DNA of 64,000 nt from Hyphomicrobiales bacterium (GTDB taxonomy: Bacteria; Pseudomonadota; Alphaproteobacteria; Rhizobiales; Rhizobiaceae), in assembly GCA_900471515.1 (NCBI GenBank), contig UCFC01000041.1, positions 1-64,000 of the forward strand, in the 5' to 3' direction. This document shows positions 16,196 through 25,708 of this stretch, piece after piece; the stretch's first letter is position 1; every line of letters starts with the position of its first letter. The notes below the pieces were generated by a model, which searched no databases, was not told where the DNA came from, and saw only the letters and a program-made list of their open reading frames with translations. A program made the position numbers and the translations under genes.

Positions 16196-18331
16196 TCAGG
16201 CAATCGGTGGCGAGGCCGAGCCGAGTTTGACGGATGGCTCTCGCCCCCAGACCCTGAGCTTTCCAAGCTCGTCCACGAAAGCGGCAAGGCCGGCTTCGCC
16301 GGGAAGCGGGATGACACCTTCGTCCATGACCTGTGCGACGCCAGCTTTTTCCAGAAGCGGCAAGGCCGACTCGTCATAACCGATGAACTTACAGTGCTGG
16401 AACGCGTCTGCCACAAAATCGCGTGCGGTCGCCTCTTTCAAAAGGTCTTCAATTGCTGCCGGTGAGGTTAAAAGCGCCACGGCGTCGAACAGGACGGAGG
16501 GCCCACCGTCAATCATATGATGAGCTTCGATGCGGCTGCCATCCGAGGCCGTGACGCCGCCGACCTTCGGTGCGATGAGCTCGACAAGGCCCTTCTCCTT
16601 CGCTACCGCGCTCATCAGTCCTTTGAGAAGTTTCGCGTCAACACCGTCGGCAACGAGCACACCGAGCTTGCGACCTTCAAAACGCTTCGGTCCTCGCTCG
16701 ACAATGCTCAAGGCCGGCGAGGGGTCAAGATCCTGTCGGGTCGGCACGGCGGCCGGCGCCGCCTTCGGTACGGATTGCATGCCCAAGCGATGGGCGACTT
16801 CCGTTGCCAATGTCTCATCGATATTCAAAAGGTGAGAGACCATGCGCTCGCGGATCGCAAGCGTCTCGACCTTGCTCAGCTCAAAGGTCAGCGCCATGAT
16901 GATGTGGCGTTGTTCCGGCGGCGTCTGGCTAATGAAGAACTGCCGGGCCTGGCTGTAATGGTCGGCAAAACTTTCTGGCCGGAGTTGAACCTTCTGGCCG
17001 CTTTCGTTGGCCGGGAAATGCCGATACCCGCGGGCGGGCGACTCCCTCGGTCCCTCACCGAAGGAGTTCGGCTCGTAGTTCACCCTGCCGACCGGATTAC
17101 GCATCGCCATGTGGCCATCCTGTTGGAAATGCGCGAACGGACACTTGGGAGCGTTGATCGGCAGATGCGTGAAATTCGGGCCGCCAAGACGTTTCAACTG
17201 GGTGTCGAGATAGGAAAAGTTCCGCCCCTGGAGAAGAGGATCATTGCTGAACCCGATCCCCGGCGGGACGTTTTGCGTCATGAAGGCGACCTGCTCGGTC
17301 TCGGCAAAGAAGTTGTCCGGCATGCGGTCGAGCACCAGCCGGCCGATCGGCCTCACGGGCAGAACCTCTTCCGGGATGATTTTGGTCGGATCAAGGATGT
17401 CGAAGTCGAAGCTATCGGCAAATTCCTGGTCAAAAAGCTGAACACCGAGCTCCCATTGCGGAAAATCGCCGGACTGGATCGCATGCCAGAGATCCCGGCG
17501 ATGGAAGTCGGGATCCGCCCCATTGATCTTCACCGCTTCATTCCAGGCGACTGACTGCAGGCCGAGTTTCGGCTTCCAGTGAAACTTCACAAATGTCGAC
17601 TCGTCCTTGGCGTTGATGAACCGAAATGTGTGTACGCCAAATCCTTCCATGAAACGCAGAGATCGGGGGATGGTGCGATCTGACATGATCCACATGACCA
17701 TGTGCATGCTTTCCGGCGTCAGGCTGATAAAATCCCAGAAGTTGTCGTGGGCAGTCTGGGCCTGCGGGAAGGCGCGGTCCGGTTCCTGCTTCGCCGCATG
17801 GATCAGGTCCGGAAACTTGATCGCATCCTGGATGAAGAAGACCGGTATGTTGTTGCCGACCAAATCCCAGTTGCCCTCTTTCGTGTACATCTTGACGGCA
17901 AAGCCGCGGACGTCGCGGGCAAGGTCGGCCGACCCTTTGTTGCCGGCAACTGTCGAGAAGCGCACGAATACCGGCGTCTTTTCGCCCGCGCGTTGGAAGA
18001 CATCGGCACGCGTGTAGTTTGCCAAGGACTCGTATGTTTCGAAAAAACCGTGAGCGCCATAACCACGTGCATGAACGACGCGTTCGGGAATTCGCTCATG
18101 ATCGAAGTGAAAGATCTTTTCCCGGAAGTGAAAATCTTCCATCAACGCAGGGCCGCGTGCACCAATGCGGAGCGTATTCTGATCGTCCGCGACCGGCGCA
18201 CCTTGTGATGTGGTCAGGACTTCAAATCCGTCCTCTGCTGTCTGATTGAGTTCTCCACCTTGGCCGCGTGCGAGCTTTTGATCGTGGATGGAAACTTGCT
18301 CACGGGAATTCGCTTTTGTCTTCTTGGTCAT
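16196..18331 (-). CDS. katE: Catalase HPII (large-subunit monofunctional catalase)
   Basis: Clade 2 large-subunit haem catalase of 711 residues that splits hydrogen peroxide in the cytoplasm. The distal His lies in ERVVHARGYGAHG, the distal Asn in the DLVGNN block and the proximal haem-ligand Tyr in RNFSYLDTQ. The C-terminal 170 residues (from KLGVLVADGVDAKLL) form the flavodoxin/DJ-1-like domain typical of HPII. Length is close to the family's usual 700-750. ATG start with GAGG eight bases upstream. It follows the DUF892 gene on the same strand behind a terminator. Such catalases are usually under general-stress control. Confidence 0.96.
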   Translation of the reverse strand: MTKKTKANSREQVSIHDQKLARGQGGELNQTAEDGFEVLTTSQGAPVADDQNTLRIGARGPALMEDFHFREKIFHFDHERIPERVVHARGYGAHGFFETYESLANYTRADVFQRAGEKTPVFVRFSTVAGNKGSADLARDVRGFAVKMYTKEGNWDLVGNNIPVFFIQDAIKFPDLIHAAKQEPDRAFPQAQTAHDNFWDFISLTPESMHMVMWIMSDRTIPRSLRFMEGFGVHTFRFINAKDESTFVKFHWKPKLGLQSVAWNEAVKINGADPDFHRRDLWHAIQSGDFPQWELGVQLFDQEFADSFDFDILDPTKIIPEEVLPVRPIGRLVLDRMPDNFFAETEQVAFMTQNVPPGIGFSNDPLLQGRNFSYLDTQLKRLGGPNFTHLPINAPKCPFAHFQQDGHMAMRNPVGRVNYEPNSFGEGPRESPARGYRHFPANESGQKVQLRPESFADHYSQARQFFISQTPPEQRHIIMALTFELSKVETLAIRERMVSHLLNIDETLATEVAHRLGMQSVPKAAPAAVPTRQDLDPSPALSIVERGPKRFEGRKLGVLVADGVDAKLLKGLMSAVAKEKGLVELIAPKVGGVTASDGSRIEAHHMIDGGPSVLFDAVALLTSPAAIEDLLKEATARDFVADAFQHCKFIGYDESALPLLEKAGVAQVMDEGVIPLPGEAGLAAFVDELGKLRVWGREPSVKLGSASPPIA

Positions 18332-18360
18332 CTCGCCGTCCTCAAAGTAGGGAAAAACAG

Positions 18361-18386
18361 AAAAAGGCCGCCTTGCGGGCGGCCTT
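18361..18386 (-). terminator. Terminator between the DUF892 gene and katE
   Basis: Perfect 9-base stem (AAGGCCGCC/GGCGGCCTT) with a 5-base loop, followed on the minus strand by TTTTTCTGTTTTTC. It lies downstream of the DUF892 gene and only about 30 bases before the katE start, so katE is expressed either by readthrough or from an internal promoter. Confidence 0.8.
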
Positions 18387-18402
18387 CGCTAAGCTTTGAC
18401 GT

Positions 18403-18903
18403 TCAGGCAGCTTGCTTGCCCTTGGCGTTCGCAGAGCCTTTCGCAAGCGCAGTGAGTTTCTTATCGGTCGCCTCTTCTTCGGCGAGGTTCTGCTGCAAAA
18501 GCGGCACGGCATCTTTCAGGCCGAGCTGCTTGGCCCATTCGATCAGCGTGCCGTAGCGGGCGATTTCGTAATGCTCGACCGCCTGAGCCGACGAAATCAG
18601 GCCGGCGTCGAGGGCGGAGGAGTCCTTGAATTCCTCGATAATCTCCTCGCCTTCCGCGATGATCCCCTGGATCGCCTCGCAAGTCTTGCCGCGGGCCGGT
18701 TTGCCGATCAGTTCGAACACCTGTTCCAAACGTTCGATCTGTCCCTGGGTTTCCTCGCGATGCTGCGTGAAGCCGGCTTTGCCTTCCTCCGATTGCGAGG
18801 CTCGCGCCATTTTAGGAAGCGCCTTCAGGATTTGCTTTTCGGCGAAATAGATATCCTTCAGCGTATCCAGAAACAGGTCGTCGAGAGTTTTTACGGCTGC
18901 CAT
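18403..18903 (-). CDS. DUF892 (YciE/YciF-type) ferritin-like protein
   Basis: Protein of 166 residues, all-helical, with the DUF892 opening LDDLFLDTLKDIYFAEKQI and carboxylate/His residues (HREETQ, EHYEIARYGTLIEWA) of a ferritin-like di-iron four-helix bundle. These proteins are stress-induced; their exact reaction is unknown. The C-terminus is Ala/Lys-rich. The start at 18903 follows GGAGG by six bases; an upstream ATG at 18915 has no site. A candidate EcfG-type promoter precedes it. Confidence 0.9.
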   Translation of the reverse strand: MAAVKTLDDLFLDTLKDIYFAEKQILKALPKMARASQSEEGKAGFTQHREETQGQIERLEQVFELIGKPARGKTCEAIQGIIAEGEEIIEEFKDSSALDAGLISSAQAVEHYEIARYGTLIEWAKQLGLKDAVPLLQQNLAEEEATDKKLTALAKGSANAKGKQAA

Positions 18904-18975
18904 AGGGTCCTCCATAATCGTAGACTTCAATGAGGATCAGCGCTTTCAGGTTGCGTTGCGCCGACGAGGGAAAGG

Positions 18976-19017
18976 AATGCTTCTGCCGGCGAAAGTGTTC
19001 CGGTACGGCAGCGTACC
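18976..19017 (-). promoter_or_regulatory. Candidate general-stress promoter abutting a palindromic operator
   Basis: Minus strand: GGAAC (18997-19001) and CATT (18976-18979) with a 17-base spacer resemble the EcfG promoter of alphaproteobacteria (GGAAC, 16-17 bases, CGTT) with one mismatch. It faces the DUF892 gene. Directly upstream and touching the -35 element is the perfect palindrome GGTACGGCAGCGTACC (19002-19017), a likely repressor or activator site. Confidence 0.45.
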
Positions 19018-19193
19018 AGACGGCAAGACAGGCCCGTGGCGAACACCGTGAAGAGGTCGTCTCTACCGCTACCCATGAAGGCTTTGCACCAACTGTTTCG
19101 TCGGATCGGGGTGTCTCGACGCACGCAGAGAAACCCTATCGGGGAGCAGAGGTGCTTTCTATTGACGTATTCGCCGCACTACCCTTCTCCTCC

Positions 19194-19207
19194 GTACGGT
19201 AGCGTAC
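19194..19207. promoter_or_regulatory. Second copy of the GTACG...CGTAC palindrome
   Basis: GTACGGTAGCGTAC repeats the core of the palindrome at 19002-19017, 180 bases away and about 90 bases before the GGDEF-EAL gene. The two copies share a 5-base arm and a G-(C/T)-A-G centre, so one dimeric regulator probably binds both and could control the two divergent genes. The interval 18904-19292 has no gene I can support. Confidence 0.5.
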
Positions 19208-19292
19208 TTTAGGAATTAGTCGGCGCTAACTCACGAATAATAAAGGGAATGGATCTACTTGATGATGTCTCTGCAAATAGAGTGCGTCATCG

Positions 19293-20921
19293 ATGTCGTC
19301 ACCAAATCACAGGCTAGAACCTTACGCCGTTGAGGCGAGATGCTTCGGCTCCATGTCTGGCGCATTGCGTGTCGGGCACGATGGCTTGGTCACATTTGCC
19401 AATGAATGGGCGCACGTTTTTTTCGGATCCGCCTGTGTCGGCAAGCGCATGGAGGATCTGTGGAACGAGTCAGAAAAAGCTGGCCACGTGTCTTCAGGGA
19501 CCGTGGGCAGCCTAACGGCCGCGCTCTCCGCCAAGCGCCCGCAGCACCTTTTCGATACACGAGATGGTCGCGCCATCATGCTCTCGACTGATTGGCTGCC
19601 CGACGACGCCATGCTGCTCACATTGACCGATGTGACATTCGTGGTCAGGACGACGGTCAGCCAGCAGCGAGACGTGCTCACTGGACTCGCTAACCGTTTG
19701 GCGCTTCTCGGCAAGCTCGCCGACATCGCTCATATGTCGACGTCTGCAGCGCTTCTTTACGTGGATTTGGACCGATTCAAGGTCGTGAACGATACTTTGG
19801 GACACCCGGTCGGTGACGCTCTCCTCAAGCTAGTCGCGGAAAGGATATTGCGGCTGCTCGGACCGCATGATCTTCTGGCGCGGGTCGGTGGCGACGAGTT
19901 CGTCATTCTTCAGATCAAAGGAGAGCAACCTCAAGCAGCGGAGGCGCTGGCGCGTAAGGCCATCGAGATCGTCGGCCGCACCTATCTCGTCCACGGCCAC
20001 TCCGTTCAAGTAGGCGCCAGTGTCGGAATCGCGCTTGTTGCCGCCGACGGCAACAGCCCCGATGAGCTAATCAAGAGCGCCGATCTCGCGCTGTTCAAAG
20101 CAAAGTCCAGCGGTCGAGGGACGTTTCGCTTCTTCACCGATGCCATGGACCGGGAAATCCAGGCTCGGCGGGCATTGGAAATCGACCTTCGGCGGGCGCT
20201 TGCCATGAAGGAGTTTTCATTGGTCTATCAGCCCCAGTTCGAGATCGAGGGCAAGCTGCTCGTCGGGTTCGAGGCGCTCATCCGCTGGTCTACACCTGAC
20301 CGCGGCAGTGTCTCACCAGCCATATTTATTCCACTTGCAGAGGAGATCGGCCTCATTGACGCCCTTGGAGAGTGGGTGTTGAGGACCGCCTGCAAAGACG
20401 CCGCAGGTTGGACGGCGCCGTTGTCGATATCGGTCAACCTGTCGCCATTGCAATTCAAGAACCCGAAACTGGTCGAGACGATTCTGTCTGCTCTCGCGGC
20501 TTCCGGACTGGCGCCCTCCCTGCTTGATCTTGAAATCACGGAAGGCGCACTGATCGACAATACGGATGTCGTGGTTACGATGCTGAGGCAATTGAAGGAG
20601 CTTGGAGTGAAGGTGTCTATTGACGATTTTGGCACTGGCTATTCATCTTTGAGCTATCTGCAGAAGTTTCCGTTCGACAAGATCAAGATCGACCAATCAT
20701 TCATTCGCAGCATGGAAAGCAGCCACGATAGTGCGGCGATCGTTCGTGCCGTGACGGCACTTGGCCGAAGCCTCGGAATGACCACCATTGCAGAAGGGGT
20801 AGAGACCGACGCGCAACTGCAACAGATTGCTGTGGAAGGTTGCAGGCAGGTCCAGGGGTATCTGACAGGGAGGCCCCTGTCTGGAGCGGATGCTGCCGCA
20901 CTCGTTGAGCGGCAAAGTTAA
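19293..20921 (+). CDS. GGDEF-EAL bifunctional cyclic-di-GMP protein
   Basis: Protein of 542 residues. Residues 15-115 look like a degenerate PAS sensor. The diguanylate cyclase domain (about 125-285) has an intact GGDEF at 199-203. The phosphodiesterase domain (about 295-540) has EAL at 327-329 plus DDFGTGYSSLSYL and AEGVETDAQ, the metal- and substrate-binding signatures. Both halves could therefore be active in making and breaking cyclic di-GMP. No membrane segment, so it is cytoplasmic. ATG start without a clear ribosome site. The BLUF gene follows after 15 bases; in other bacteria BLUF proteins control EAL proteins, so this GGDEF-EAL protein may be the output of the light sensor. Confidence 0.92.
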   Translation: MSSPNHRLEPYAVEARCFGSMSGALRVGHDGLVTFANEWAHVFFGSACVGKRMEDLWNESEKAGHVSSGTVGSLTAALSAKRPQHLFDTRDGRAIMLSTDWLPDDAMLLTLTDVTFVVRTTVSQQRDVLTGLANRLALLGKLADIAHMSTSAALLYVDLDRFKVVNDTLGHPVGDALLKLVAERILRLLGPHDLLARVGGDEFVILQIKGEQPQAAEALARKAIEIVGRTYLVHGHSVQVGASVGIALVAADGNSPDELIKSADLALFKAKSSGRGTFRFFTDAMDREIQARRALEIDLRRALAMKEFSLVYQPQFEIEGKLLVGFEALIRWSTPDRGSVSPAIFIPLAEEIGLIDALGEWVLRTACKDAAGWTAPLSISVNLSPLQFKNPKLVETILSALAASGLAPSLLDLEITEGALIDNTDVVVTMLRQLKELGVKVSIDDFGTGYSSLSYLQKFPFDKIKIDQSFIRSMESSHDSAAIVRAVTALGRSLGMTTIAEGVETDAQLQQIAVEGCRQVQGYLTGRPLSGADAAALVERQS

Positions 20922-20936
20922 GGGAGAGGGAAGTCG

Positions 20937-21355
20937 GTGTATCGTCTTGTCTATTATAGCGAGAACAGGGTTTCGGCTGGCGGAGCAGACTTGCGTGCTG
21001 CAATCGACGACATCCTCTCGAAAAGTCGCCGCAATAATGCTCTCGTAGGGGTGACAGGCGCACTGATGTTCAGCGCCGGGCGTTTTGGGCAGGTCCTAGA
21101 AGGCCCGCAGGCAGCGGTGGAAGCGACGTTCGAGCGGATCCAGCAAGATACTCGGCATGGAGACGTTGCGCTGCTCGAGTTCGTTCCCATTTCGAAAGGG
21201 CGTTCGACACCTGGGCGATGGCTTATGTCGGAAACCGGCCGGACGGTTTGACTGAATGGGCGGACGAGAAACGGTTCGACAGTGAGAAGATCACCGGTCA
21301 GGCTCTGTTTCGAAAGCTGCACTCGATGGTCGCGACGAGTTCAGAACACGGTTAG
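20937..21355 (+). pseudogene. BLUF-domain blue-light sensor with one-base frameshift
   Basis: The first part (MYRLVYYSEN, then NNALVGVTGALMFSAGRFGQVLEG) is a BLUF domain that binds FAD; the key Tyr (residue 2-6 region), Asn and Gln residues are present. The frame ends early at 21251, but from about 21192 another frame continues with ERAFDTWAMAYVGNRPDG to a stop at 21355. The conserved Trp/Met segment of BLUF is thus displaced by loss of one base near CCCATTTCGAAA. Joined, the protein would have about 139 residues, a normal single-domain BLUF length. GTG start with GGGAGAGGG upstream. The loss may be real or a sequencing error in a T run. Confidence 0.75.
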
Positions 21356-21443
21356 CGGCATCGTCGGTGATGGTGAAAAACGCAGCGACTATCTTAAAGT
21401 TAATTGTGAAGCACCTTGCCAATCGATAGGCCGCGTCTAGTTC

Positions 21444-22979
21444 TTGGACTGTACGCGCGAAATCGCTGATACTTGGGATTTACACTTGTCTGGAAAAATT
21501 TCCTCCGGAAATGAAGGGCTCGACCTTATACTAGCCGGGGGCTTTCCGTCCCGAAGGCTTTACCTGCTGGAAGGTGCACCTGGGTCGGGCAAAACTACCC
21601 TCGCGCTGCAGTTTCTTCGTGAAGGTGTCAAACAAGGAGAAAAGGCGCTCTACATAACGCTCTCGGAAACGAAGGAAGAGCTATCGGCGGTCGCCGCGTC
21701 TCACGGATGGGATATTGGAGATTTCGATATCTTCGAATTCGATTCTGCATCCGCCGTATTCGGAGACGGCCGGGATCAATCGATCCTTCATCCCTGGGAA
21801 CTCGAACTCGGAGAGACCATCCGTCTCGTCCAAGACGAGGTCGAGCGGGTCAAGCCAAAGCGCGTTGTCTTCGACAGCCTCTCGGAGATGCGTCTTCTGG
21901 CACAAGATCCTCTGCGTTACCGCCGCCAGGTCCTCGCATTAAAGCAGTTCTTTTCTGGGCGAGATACGACCGTCATCCTCGTCGACGATATGACGGGCAA
22001 CGACTCAGGCCGGGATGCACATCTGCACAGCCTCTGTCATAGGGTGATTACGCTGGAACGATTGACCCTGGATTTCGGCGCGGCTCGCCGCCGCCTGCAG
22101 GTTCAGAAGCTCCGTGGCGTGAACTTCACCGCCGGATATCATGACTTTAACATCCGGACGGGCGGCCTCGAAATTTACCCGCGTTTGATCGCAGCATTGC
22201 ACCATGCGAGCTTTTCAGAGGAAGTCACGCCAAGTGGTGTTCTTGAGCTCGACAACCTGCTAGGCGGCGGTCCCCTGCGAGGATCGAGTACGCTCCTCAC
22301 GGGACCAGCAGGCAGTGGAAAGACGACCATCGCGCTTCAGTATCTCTTCGCGGCATGCGAGCGCGGCGAGCCTTGCACCGTTTACGAGTTCGATGAGCGG
22401 ATTGGAACATTGCTGGCAAGGGCCAAAGCCTTCAGCCTCGATTTTCAACGCCATATCGAAAGTGGTATTGTGACGATCGAGCAGATCGATCCTGCCGAAA
22501 TTTCTCCTGGCGAGTTTGCTGCGCGCGTTCGCAATCAGGTAGAGCGGCGCGGCTCCAGGATGATCATCATCGACAGTCTCAATGGATATATGGCTGCCAT
22601 GCCGCAGGAGCAGCAACTGGTCCTGCAGATGCATGAGTTGCTGTCCTATCTCAATCAGAAAGGTGTGGTTACCTTCCTGATCAACCCCCAGAACGGTCTG
22701 GTCGGCTCGATGGCAACAAACCTCAATATTTCCTATGTGGCGGATGCCGTTGTGCTGTTGCGTTTCTTTGAGGCTGAAGGGCGCGTGCGCAAAGCGATCT
22801 CGGTGCTCAAAAACCGGGGCGGCGCGCACGAAGACACGATTAGAGAACTTCGGATCGATCGTAGTGGGATTCGAGTAGGGGAGCCGCTATCGCGTTTCAG
22901 AGGCGTCTTGACGGGGACACCCGAATATCTCGGCTCGCAGGAGCCACTCATGGAAGATCGTAGTGGCGGCATACGGTGA
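21444..22979 (+). CDS. Two-domain KaiC-like RecA-family ATPase
   Basis: KaiC homologue of about 511 residues with two RecA-like domains. Walker A motifs are at about 44-51 (GAPGSGKT) and 287-294 (GPAGSGKT); Walker B-like strands end in VVFDSLSEMR and MIIIDSLNGY, and candidate catalytic acidic residues follow the second strand of each (TLSETKEEL, YEFDERIG). Only TTG codons are available as starts (21444 or 21486), so the first residues are uncertain. No kaiA or kaiB lies nearby. The hybrid kinase gene overlaps its 3' end by 17 bases, which points to a KaiC/histidine-kinase signalling pair rather than a clock. In other bacteria such KaiC proteins take part in stress signalling. Confidence 0.9.
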   Translation: MDCTREIADTWDLHLSGKISSGNEGLDLILAGGFPSRRLYLLEGAPGSGKTTLALQFLREGVKQGEKALYITLSETKEELSAVAASHGWDIGDFDIFEFDSASAVFGDGRDQSILHPWELELGETIRLVQDEVERVKPKRVVFDSLSEMRLLAQDPLRYRRQVLALKQFFSGRDTTVILVDDMTGNDSGRDAHLHSLCHRVITLERLTLDFGAARRRLQVQKLRGVNFTAGYHDFNIRTGGLEIYPRLIAALHHASFSEEVTPSGVLELDNLLGGGPLRGSSTLLTGPAGSGKTTIALQYLFAACERGEPCTVYEFDERIGTLLARAKAFSLDFQRHIESGIVTIEQIDPAEISPGEFAARVRNQVERRGSRMIIIDSLNGYMAAMPQEQQLVLQMHELLSYLNQKGVVTFLINPQNGLVGSMATNLNISYVADAVVLLRFFEAEGRVRKAISVLKNRGGAHEDTIRELRIDRSGIRVGEPLSRFRGVLTGTPEYLGSQEPLMEDRSGGIR

Positions 22980-25086
22980 TCAAACGGAAGGCCGACGGAT
23001 CCTAATCAGTGCTCCGTTCGGTCGAGATGCGGATAGCGTCACAATGCTCTTGCGGGAGCAACGTTACGATGCCACGGCTTGCCGCGATATTTCCGAGATC
23101 GCCGGTAATATCGACGATACGATCGGAGCAATTCTCCTAACTGAGGAAGCGCTGAGCGGGGATGTCGGGCGATTGAAGGATGCGCTCGCAACGCAACCCT
23201 CGTGGTCCGATATTCCTTTTGTCCTGCTCGCCTCGCCACGTTCCGGACGCACGCCGAATGCGCGTCTTTCCCAGCTCGCGCTCTTCGATCTCGCGAGCAA
23301 CAGCGTCGTCCTTGAACGGCCACTTGGGAGAGCGTCACTCATTAGTGCGGTCGCATCGGCCATGCGCTTGCGGCAAAAGCAGTTCCAGATGCGGGATCGG
23401 CTGGCCGAGATTGACGAAAACGAGACACGCTTGCGTCTGGCTACGAGCGCCGCTGGCATCGGCACGTGGGACTTTGATCCGATCGCCGGGAAACTCAATT
23501 GGGATAAGCGCTGCAAGGCGATGTTTGGAATCCGGTCCAATCGCGAGATCACCTATGAGGGCAGCTTTCTGGCCGGCCTGCATCCCGACGATCGAGCGCG
23601 GTCTTCCGAAGCCGTCAATGCTGCTTTACGGCCGGGCGGGAATGGCGAGTACGATATCGAATATCGCACGATCGGGATCGAAGACGGCGTTGAACGGTGG
23701 ATCGCCGCAAAAGGCGGATCGATCTTCGCCGATGGGAAGGCGGTGCGCTTCATCGGAACGGTAATCGACATCAGTCAGCGGAAGAGGACCGAAAAAGCGC
23801 TCGCGATTTCCGAAGCAGCCTTGAGGGCCGAACGTGAGGCTCTCGATCGCCTCAACCGTACCCTTGAAGAGCGTGTAGCCCAAAGGACAGCGGAGCTCGA
23901 AGAGCAGATTGCCGCGAGAGATCGGGCGGAGGAGGCTTTGCGCCAGGCCCAGAAAATGGAAGCCGTCGGCCAGCTGACCGGTGGCATCGCCCATGATTTC
24001 AATAATATGCTGACAGGCATCATCGGTAGCATCAATGTCGCGAAGCGCCGCATATCGAGCGGTCGGCTCGAGGATGTCGACCGATTTATGGATGCCGCGA
24101 CGGAATCGGCAAATCGAGCCGCAGCATTGATCGCCCGACTTCTTGCATTCTCGCGCCGTCAAACGCTGGATGCGCAGCCTGTCGATGTGAATGCGCAACT
24201 ATCGGCGATGAAGGAGCTTCTCCGCCGCACTTTGCCGGAGAATATCGGAATCGACCTGATCACCGATCCCGAGGTCGGAAACATCCTTGCGGACCCGACC
24301 CAGCTTGAAAGCGCCTTGCTCAACCTGGCGATCAACGCCCGCGACGCAATGCCGGACGGTGGACGCCTGACGTTTCAAAGCAAGCGCGTTGTCGGCGATT
24401 TTCTTCACGAAGGTATGACCTCTCAACCGTCAGGGGGCTACGTGATGATCTCCGTGACTGACACGGGCGTTGGCATGCCTCCTGAGGTCCTGGAAAAAGT
24501 CTTCGAACCTTTCTTCACGACCAAGCCCATCGGGCAGGGAACAGGATTAGGTCTTTCGATGATTTATGGATTTGTGCAGCAATCCGGAGGCGATGTTCGT
24601 ATCCATAGCGCGCCGGGCAAGGGCAGCACGATCGAGATGTTCTTTCCGACGACAGACGCTCGTGACGTCCGAGAGGCAAATCCCGCAAATCGGTTGGTCC
24701 AGGAAGGCGACGGCCAGAAAGTTCTGGTCGTTGAGGATGACGAAGCTGTTCGTTTGTTGATCAGCGAAGCGCTGACAGAACTCCAATACCGGGTATTGAC
24801 GGCTCAAAATGCCGACGAAGCCATTCAGCTCCTCGCTTCCGCCCAAAACCTGGATCTGATGGTTTCAGATGTTGGGCTTCCCGGGATGAATGGCCGGCAG
24901 CTTGCGGATTTAGCGCGACAGCATAGGCCTCACCTCCCTATCCTGTTTGTGACAGGTTATGCTGAAAACGCCGCTACGAAGGCAAGCTTCCTCGGCACCA
25001 ACATGGCCATGATTTCGAAACCCTTCACAATCGACACTCTGGCGGGCAAGATCCACGAGATGATGGCGGGCAAGCCGGGCGCCTGA
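22963..25086 (+). CDS. Hybrid sensor histidine kinase with N- and C-terminal receiver-like domains
   Basis: Protein of 707 residues. Order: receiver-like domain lacking the usual phospho-Asp context (about 10-135), PAS domain (155-275), coiled coil (275-330), HisKA with His344 (GGIAHDFNN), HATPase with N box (NLAINARDAM), G1 (DTGVGMP) and G2 (GQGTGLGLS), and a C-terminal receiver with phospho-Asp636 (MVSDVGLPGMNG). No membrane segment, so a cytoplasmic sensor. GTG start inside the KaiC gene, overlap 17 bases. The partner KaiC protein is the obvious candidate for input; there is no separate output regulator beside it. Confidence 0.93.
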   Translation: MAAYGDQTEGRRILISAPFGRDADSVTMLLREQRYDATACRDISEIAGNIDDTIGAILLTEEALSGDVGRLKDALATQPSWSDIPFVLLASPRSGRTPNARLSQLALFDLASNSVVLERPLGRASLISAVASAMRLRQKQFQMRDRLAEIDENETRLRLATSAAGIGTWDFDPIAGKLNWDKRCKAMFGIRSNREITYEGSFLAGLHPDDRARSSEAVNAALRPGGNGEYDIEYRTIGIEDGVERWIAAKGGSIFADGKAVRFIGTVIDISQRKRTEKALAISEAALRAEREALDRLNRTLEERVAQRTAELEEQIAARDRAEEALRQAQKMEAVGQLTGGIAHDFNNMLTGIIGSINVAKRRISSGRLEDVDRFMDAATESANRAAALIARLLAFSRRQTLDAQPVDVNAQLSAMKELLRRTLPENIGIDLITDPEVGNILADPTQLESALLNLAINARDAMPDGGRLTFQSKRVVGDFLHEGMTSQPSGGYVMISVTDTGVGMPPEVLEKVFEPFFTTKPIGQGTGLGLSMIYGFVQQSGGDVRIHSAPGKGSTIEMFFPTTDARDVREANPANRLVQEGDGQKVLVVEDDEAVRLLISEALTELQYRVLTAQNADEAIQLLASAQNLDLMVSDVGLPGMNGRQLADLARQHRPHLPILFVTGYAENAATKASFLGTNMAMISKPFTIDTLAGKIHEMMAGKPGA

Positions 25087-25708
25087 ATCAGGGGCGATGC
25101 GAATTTTCCGGTGTTGCCAACGCAGAATTACGAGGTGGAGTTCTCATCTCCTTCAGGATGTATGCCATGCTTTGGCGTTGCCATTTCTTGGGTGGTGAAA
25201 GGGTCGCATCGCTATTGCGCGAGAGCTGCTCCGCCGCCCCGGGCAGGATGTCAGGTTATCGCAAGCGCCTCTGGAGCCGCTCGTGCCTTCATTGCCGAGC
25301 GGCTCAATCAGAACCTGCATCTGACGCTGCGTGGCTTGAATGATGGCGGGCAATCTGCGACGTAACGGTCTCACACAATACGGTATGGGAGTTCATCCGG
25401 CTTGAGGTGATGCGCAAAAATGCTGTTTGGCCTTGAGCAGGCCCGCGCTTGGATCAAGACCTGAAGCGAGCGATGCTACAACTGACCTAAATCAAATGGG
25501 TCTCTGTCGAAGCAGCCCCTTTCTACTCGGTTTATCGCGTCACGTCCCGTTCCGCCCGGCGCCGAGCAAAATCCCGTTCCAGCAGAATTTCACCGTTGGC
25601 GATCCTGCTGCTATAGCGGTTAGAAGACCTCCGTACAATAGTTGCCGATTGCATGACACAGATCAGTGGCCTGGGCGACAGCTCGATCTTAGATCTGCAT
25701 ACCTCCCT
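25087..25708. other. Gene-free interval
   Basis: About 620 bases between the hybrid kinase and the convergent HtrA gene. Short frames exist on both strands but none resembles a protein I know or has a ribosome site. No hairpin terminator or repeat stood out. Confidence 0.4.

Noticed and set aside
16517..17554. Plus-strand 345-codon frame
   Set aside because: Shadow of katE on the opposite strand.
18930..19202. 90-codon plus-strand frame between the stress gene and GGDEF-EAL gene
   Set aside because: No ribosome site, no family, and it runs through the palindromic operator region.
21444..22979. Circadian clock operon
   Set aside because: KaiC-like protein present but no kaiA or kaiB; the overlapping histidine kinase points to signalling.
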